Origin: an uncultured beta proteobacterium
Lineage (GTDB): Bacteria; Pseudomonadota; Gammaproteobacteria; Burkholderiales; Burkholderiaceae
Length of the DNA: 27,832 nucleotides
NCBI GenBank assembly: GCA_903892315.1
Contig: CAITHY010000126.1
Coordinates: 1 to 27,832, forward strand
Direction: 5' to 3'
The notes under the pieces were generated by a model, which did not search any database, was not told the DNA's origin, and saw nothing but the letters and a program-made list of their open reading frames with translations. Shown in pieces: positions 26,006 through 27,832 of the stretch. Each line of letters starts with the position of its first letter. Positions within the stretch are counted from its first letter, which is position 1. The position numbers and the translations under genes are program-made.

Positions 26006-26345
26006 GAGATTCTTTCTTGCTTAATAAACGAGCGACTAAGGCGCTAGAGCCAATGGTGAGGATCACGCTACCAATCAGGGCGCTAATAATAGCCAAAGCA
26101 TTGGCCTTGAGTTGGGGCAAGAAAAGTACCACACCAACCGCTGCGGGAACAAATAGCAAACCAAGGTACTGACTAAAACCATCGCCCACCATAGCCAGAT
26201 CAGAATTAATTCCTTTGCGTAAAACAAGCCAGAGCACCAAGAGGACTAATCCAATGACGGGGCCTGGTAGTGTCGGTAACAAGAACTTAGAAACCAGTTC
26301 GCCAAGACTTTGAAAGAGAAGGATTTGTACGAGGCCAAAAATCAT
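25998..26345 (-). CDS. lrgA: LrgA/CidA family membrane protein
   Basis: The 115-aa protein is a LrgA/CidA family member (PF03788) with about four hydrophobic helices. Signature segments are LPTLPGPVIGLVLLVLWLVL and LGLLFVPAAVGVVLF. It is the first gene of the lrgAB pair and should form the small subunit that works with LrgB. The ATG at 26345 has a weak ribosome binding site. No LytTR-type two-component regulator, often linked to lrgAB in Firmicutes, is found nearby. Confidence 0.92.
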   Translation of the reverse strand: MIFGLVQILLFQSLGELVSKFLLPTLPGPVIGLVLLVLWLVLRKGINSDLAMVGDGFSQYLGLLFVPAAVGVVLFLPQLKANALAIISALIGSVILTIGSSALVARLLSKKESHE

Positions 26346-26563
26346 GTGTCTATCTTACCGCCTGGGTGAATAGAGTGCCCACCTAACCATCTGAGTGCCT
26401 AAGGCACCAAAGAAGGGGTTTTTCTCTGGCGGCACTATGGATCCCTGGGTTAAATTAGCGCTTTGCAAGGGCGCTAGGATGTTCCTGGTCAATATCTTGT
26501 CTAGAAAACCTTGCTACACTGGTTTGAAAATAGTAGCTCATATTAATCAACAGGAGATTCAAC
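26346..26563. other. Divergent intergenic region between lrgAB and the ABC operon
   Basis: This 218-base region contains no plausible gene. It holds two small dyads: GTGCC-TAA-GGCAC (26395-26407) and TAGCGC/GCGCTA (26456-26461, 26471-26476). The ABC binding-protein gene has a good Shine-Dalgarno, AGGAG at 26552-26556. No promoter with convincing -35 and -10 spacing was found, although one must exist for each direction. Confidence 0.5.
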
Positions 26564-27715
26564 ATGAAGTCACTCGTATCTGGCTTGCTTCTTGCTTTGT
26601 GTTCCAGCCTTTCTTTTTCTGTATCGGCTAAAGATACTGTTAAGATTGCCTACATCGGGCCTTTGACCGGAGGTGTTTCCGCAAATGGTATTGGTGGTCG
26701 TAACTCTGCTGATCTAGCAGTTCGTCTGAAAAACCAAGACCCCAATGCTAAATATAAGTATGAATTGGTTACTGCGGATGACGAGTGCAAGCCTAACGTA
26801 GGTGTACAAGTCGCTACCAAAATTGCATCAGATAGCTCCATCATTGCCGGCGTAACCCATTACTGCTCAGCAGTCGCAATGAGTACTGTGGATGTTTATC
26901 ACAAGTTTGGTCTACCAGTCATGGTGTGGGGCGCTGTTCTTCCCGAAATTACTTATGGCAATGACTACAAAGAAATTCATCGTGTTAACGGCACGATGAT
27001 CAATCAAAATGAAGTGGCCGCTAAATTCTTAACCGGTTTAGGCTACAAGAAGTGGGTCATCATTCATGACACTACCGATTACGGTAAAGGTCACAACAAG
27101 TATTTCAGCCAGTTCCTCACTAAAAATGGCGGCCAGATCTTAGGTACTTTTGGCGTAACCGCTGACCAGCAAGACTTCACTGCTGAATTAACCAAAATTA
27201 AGCAATTGAATCCTGAAGTGGTTTACTTTGGCGGTCTCACACCCATTGGTATACGTATTCGTACGCAAATGGATCGCTTAGGTATTAAGGCGGTATTTGA
27301 AGGAACCTCTGGAATTAAGTCTGATGCTTACATCGAGGGCCTGGGCAAATTATCGGAAGGTTCTTTATCCTTCATTGAAGGTGCTCCATGGGAAAAGCTC
27401 CCTGGCGGTCTTGAGTTTATTGCCAAGTATTCACAGCAGAAGTATCCAGATGCACCTGAAGCCTACGGTCCTTTTGCTTACACCGCGACTAACTTAATCA
27501 TGGCTGCAATTGAAAAAGCGGGCCCTAATCGTAAGAAAGTAATGGAAGTCTTAAACAACACCCAAAACGTAGAAACAATTATTGGCAAAGTCAGCTTTGA
27601 TGACCATCGCCAAAACATTGTTCCTTTGATCTCGAAGTATGTTGCACAAGATGGCAAATGGGTTCTCTGGGAAGATAGTCTCTATGCTAAAAAGCAGCGT
27701 AAGTTAGGGCAGTAA
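26564..27715 (+). CDS. Branched-chain amino acid-type ABC transporter substrate-binding protein
   Basis: The 383-aa periplasmic protein belongs to the LivJ/LivK-like type I binding proteins. Residues 1-22 are a signal peptide (cleavage after SVSA). The mature protein starts KDTVKIAYIGPLTGGVSANG, with YELVTADDECKPNVGVQVAT and the later WVIIHDTTDYGKGH and GGLTPIGIRIRTQMDRLGIK typical of the fold. AGGAG lies 7 bases before the ATG. A livH-type permease starts 31 bases downstream, so it heads a liv-type operon cut by the window edge. The ligand could be a branched-chain amino acid, an amide, urea or an aromatic acid; sequence alone does not decide. Confidence 0.92.
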   Translation: MKSLVSGLLLALCSSLSFSVSAKDTVKIAYIGPLTGGVSANGIGGRNSADLAVRLKNQDPNAKYKYELVTADDECKPNVGVQVATKIASDSSIIAGVTHYCSAVAMSTVDVYHKFGLPVMVWGAVLPEITYGNDYKEIHRVNGTMINQNEVAAKFLTGLGYKKWVIIHDTTDYGKGHNKYFSQFLTKNGGQILGTFGVTADQQDFTAELTKIKQLNPEVVYFGGLTPIGIRIRTQMDRLGIKAVFEGTSGIKSDAYIEGLGKLSEGSLSFIEGAPWEKLPGGLEFIAKYSQQKYPDAPEAYGPFAYTATNLIMAAIEKAGPNRKKVMEVLNNTQNVETIIGKVSFDDHRQNIVPLISKYVAQDGKWVLWEDSLYAKKQRKLGQ

Positions 27716-27746
27716 TTGAAATCGTAGTAGAAGAGGGTAATTTTGC

Positions 27747-27832
27747 ATGTCATTTGATATTTTTTTGCAGTACCTGCTCAATGGTTTGATGTTGGGTGTA
27801 ATTTATGCAATCGTGGCAGTTGGATTTACCCT
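27747..27832 (+). CDS. LivH-type ABC permease, 5' part only
   Basis: Only the first 28 codons are in the window. They read MSFDIFLQYLLNGLMLGVIY and then a hydrophobic stretch ending AVGFTL, the standard start of branched-chain amino acid ABC permease LivH. GAGGG (27733-27737) lies 9 bases before the ATG. It follows the binding-protein gene by 31 bases, so both belong to one operon; livM, livG and livF are expected beyond the window. Confidence 0.85.
   Translation, partial: MSFDIFLQYLLNGLMLGVIYAIVAVGFT

Overview
The window looks like a chromosomal segment of a betaproteobacterium of the Burkholderiaceae, most like Polynucleobacter. This is inferred from moderate GC content, Burkholderiales-type proteins, several Bug/TctC solute-binding proteins without permease partners, and a tripartite transglutaminase/ATP-grasp/DUF2126 cluster. 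No phage, insertion sequence or CRISPR array was seen. Genes are tightly packed; no gene-free stretch exceeds 300 bases, the longest being 218 bases upstream of the liv-type gene.

Layout. Positions 36-4314 hold two + strand housekeeping genes, typA (ribosome-associated GTPase) and tex (S1-domain RNA-binding factor), followed by a periplasmic Bug solute receptor (4403-5395). A shared hairpin terminator separates this from a 7 kb minus-strand operon (12421 down to 5471). That operon encodes a transglutaminase fused to DUF2126 (1131 aa), a circularly permuted ATP-grasp fused to an alpha-E domain (870 aa), and a second transglutaminase. It is a predicted peptide-ligase/peptidase system with no established biochemistry, and is the most interesting part of the window.

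Positions 12566-14590 (+) carry a tiny leader-like ORF, a 71-aa orphan, a TTG-started methylmalonyl-CoA decarboxylase (scpB) and an RluA-type pseudouridine synthase. Convergent to them is a membrane-anchored FMN/3Fe-4S glutamate-synthase-like protein (14614-16254, -). Divergent from that is a two-gene + operon: a stand-alone eRF1-domain-2-like 'translational machinery protein' and an 84-aa orphan. Then come dusA, a tRNA-His with a near-ideal promoter and its own terminator, and a compact PIF1/RecD-like helicase.

Positions 19890-25261 contain two toxin-antitoxin modules around a metabolic block. mazEF appears intact. higBA has a toxin frame broken by an apparent single-base loss while its antitoxin is intact. 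In each, a perfect-armed palindrome sits directly against the first start codon, which suggests autoregulated, near-leaderless transcripts. Between them are a Bug receptor plus cytoplasmic-type gamma-glutamyltransferase (minus) and a divergent omega-amino-acid:pyruvate aminotransferase (plus). The window ends with overlapping lrgA-lrgB (minus) and the start of a branched-chain amino-acid-type ABC transporter operon: binding protein, then livH cut by the window edge.
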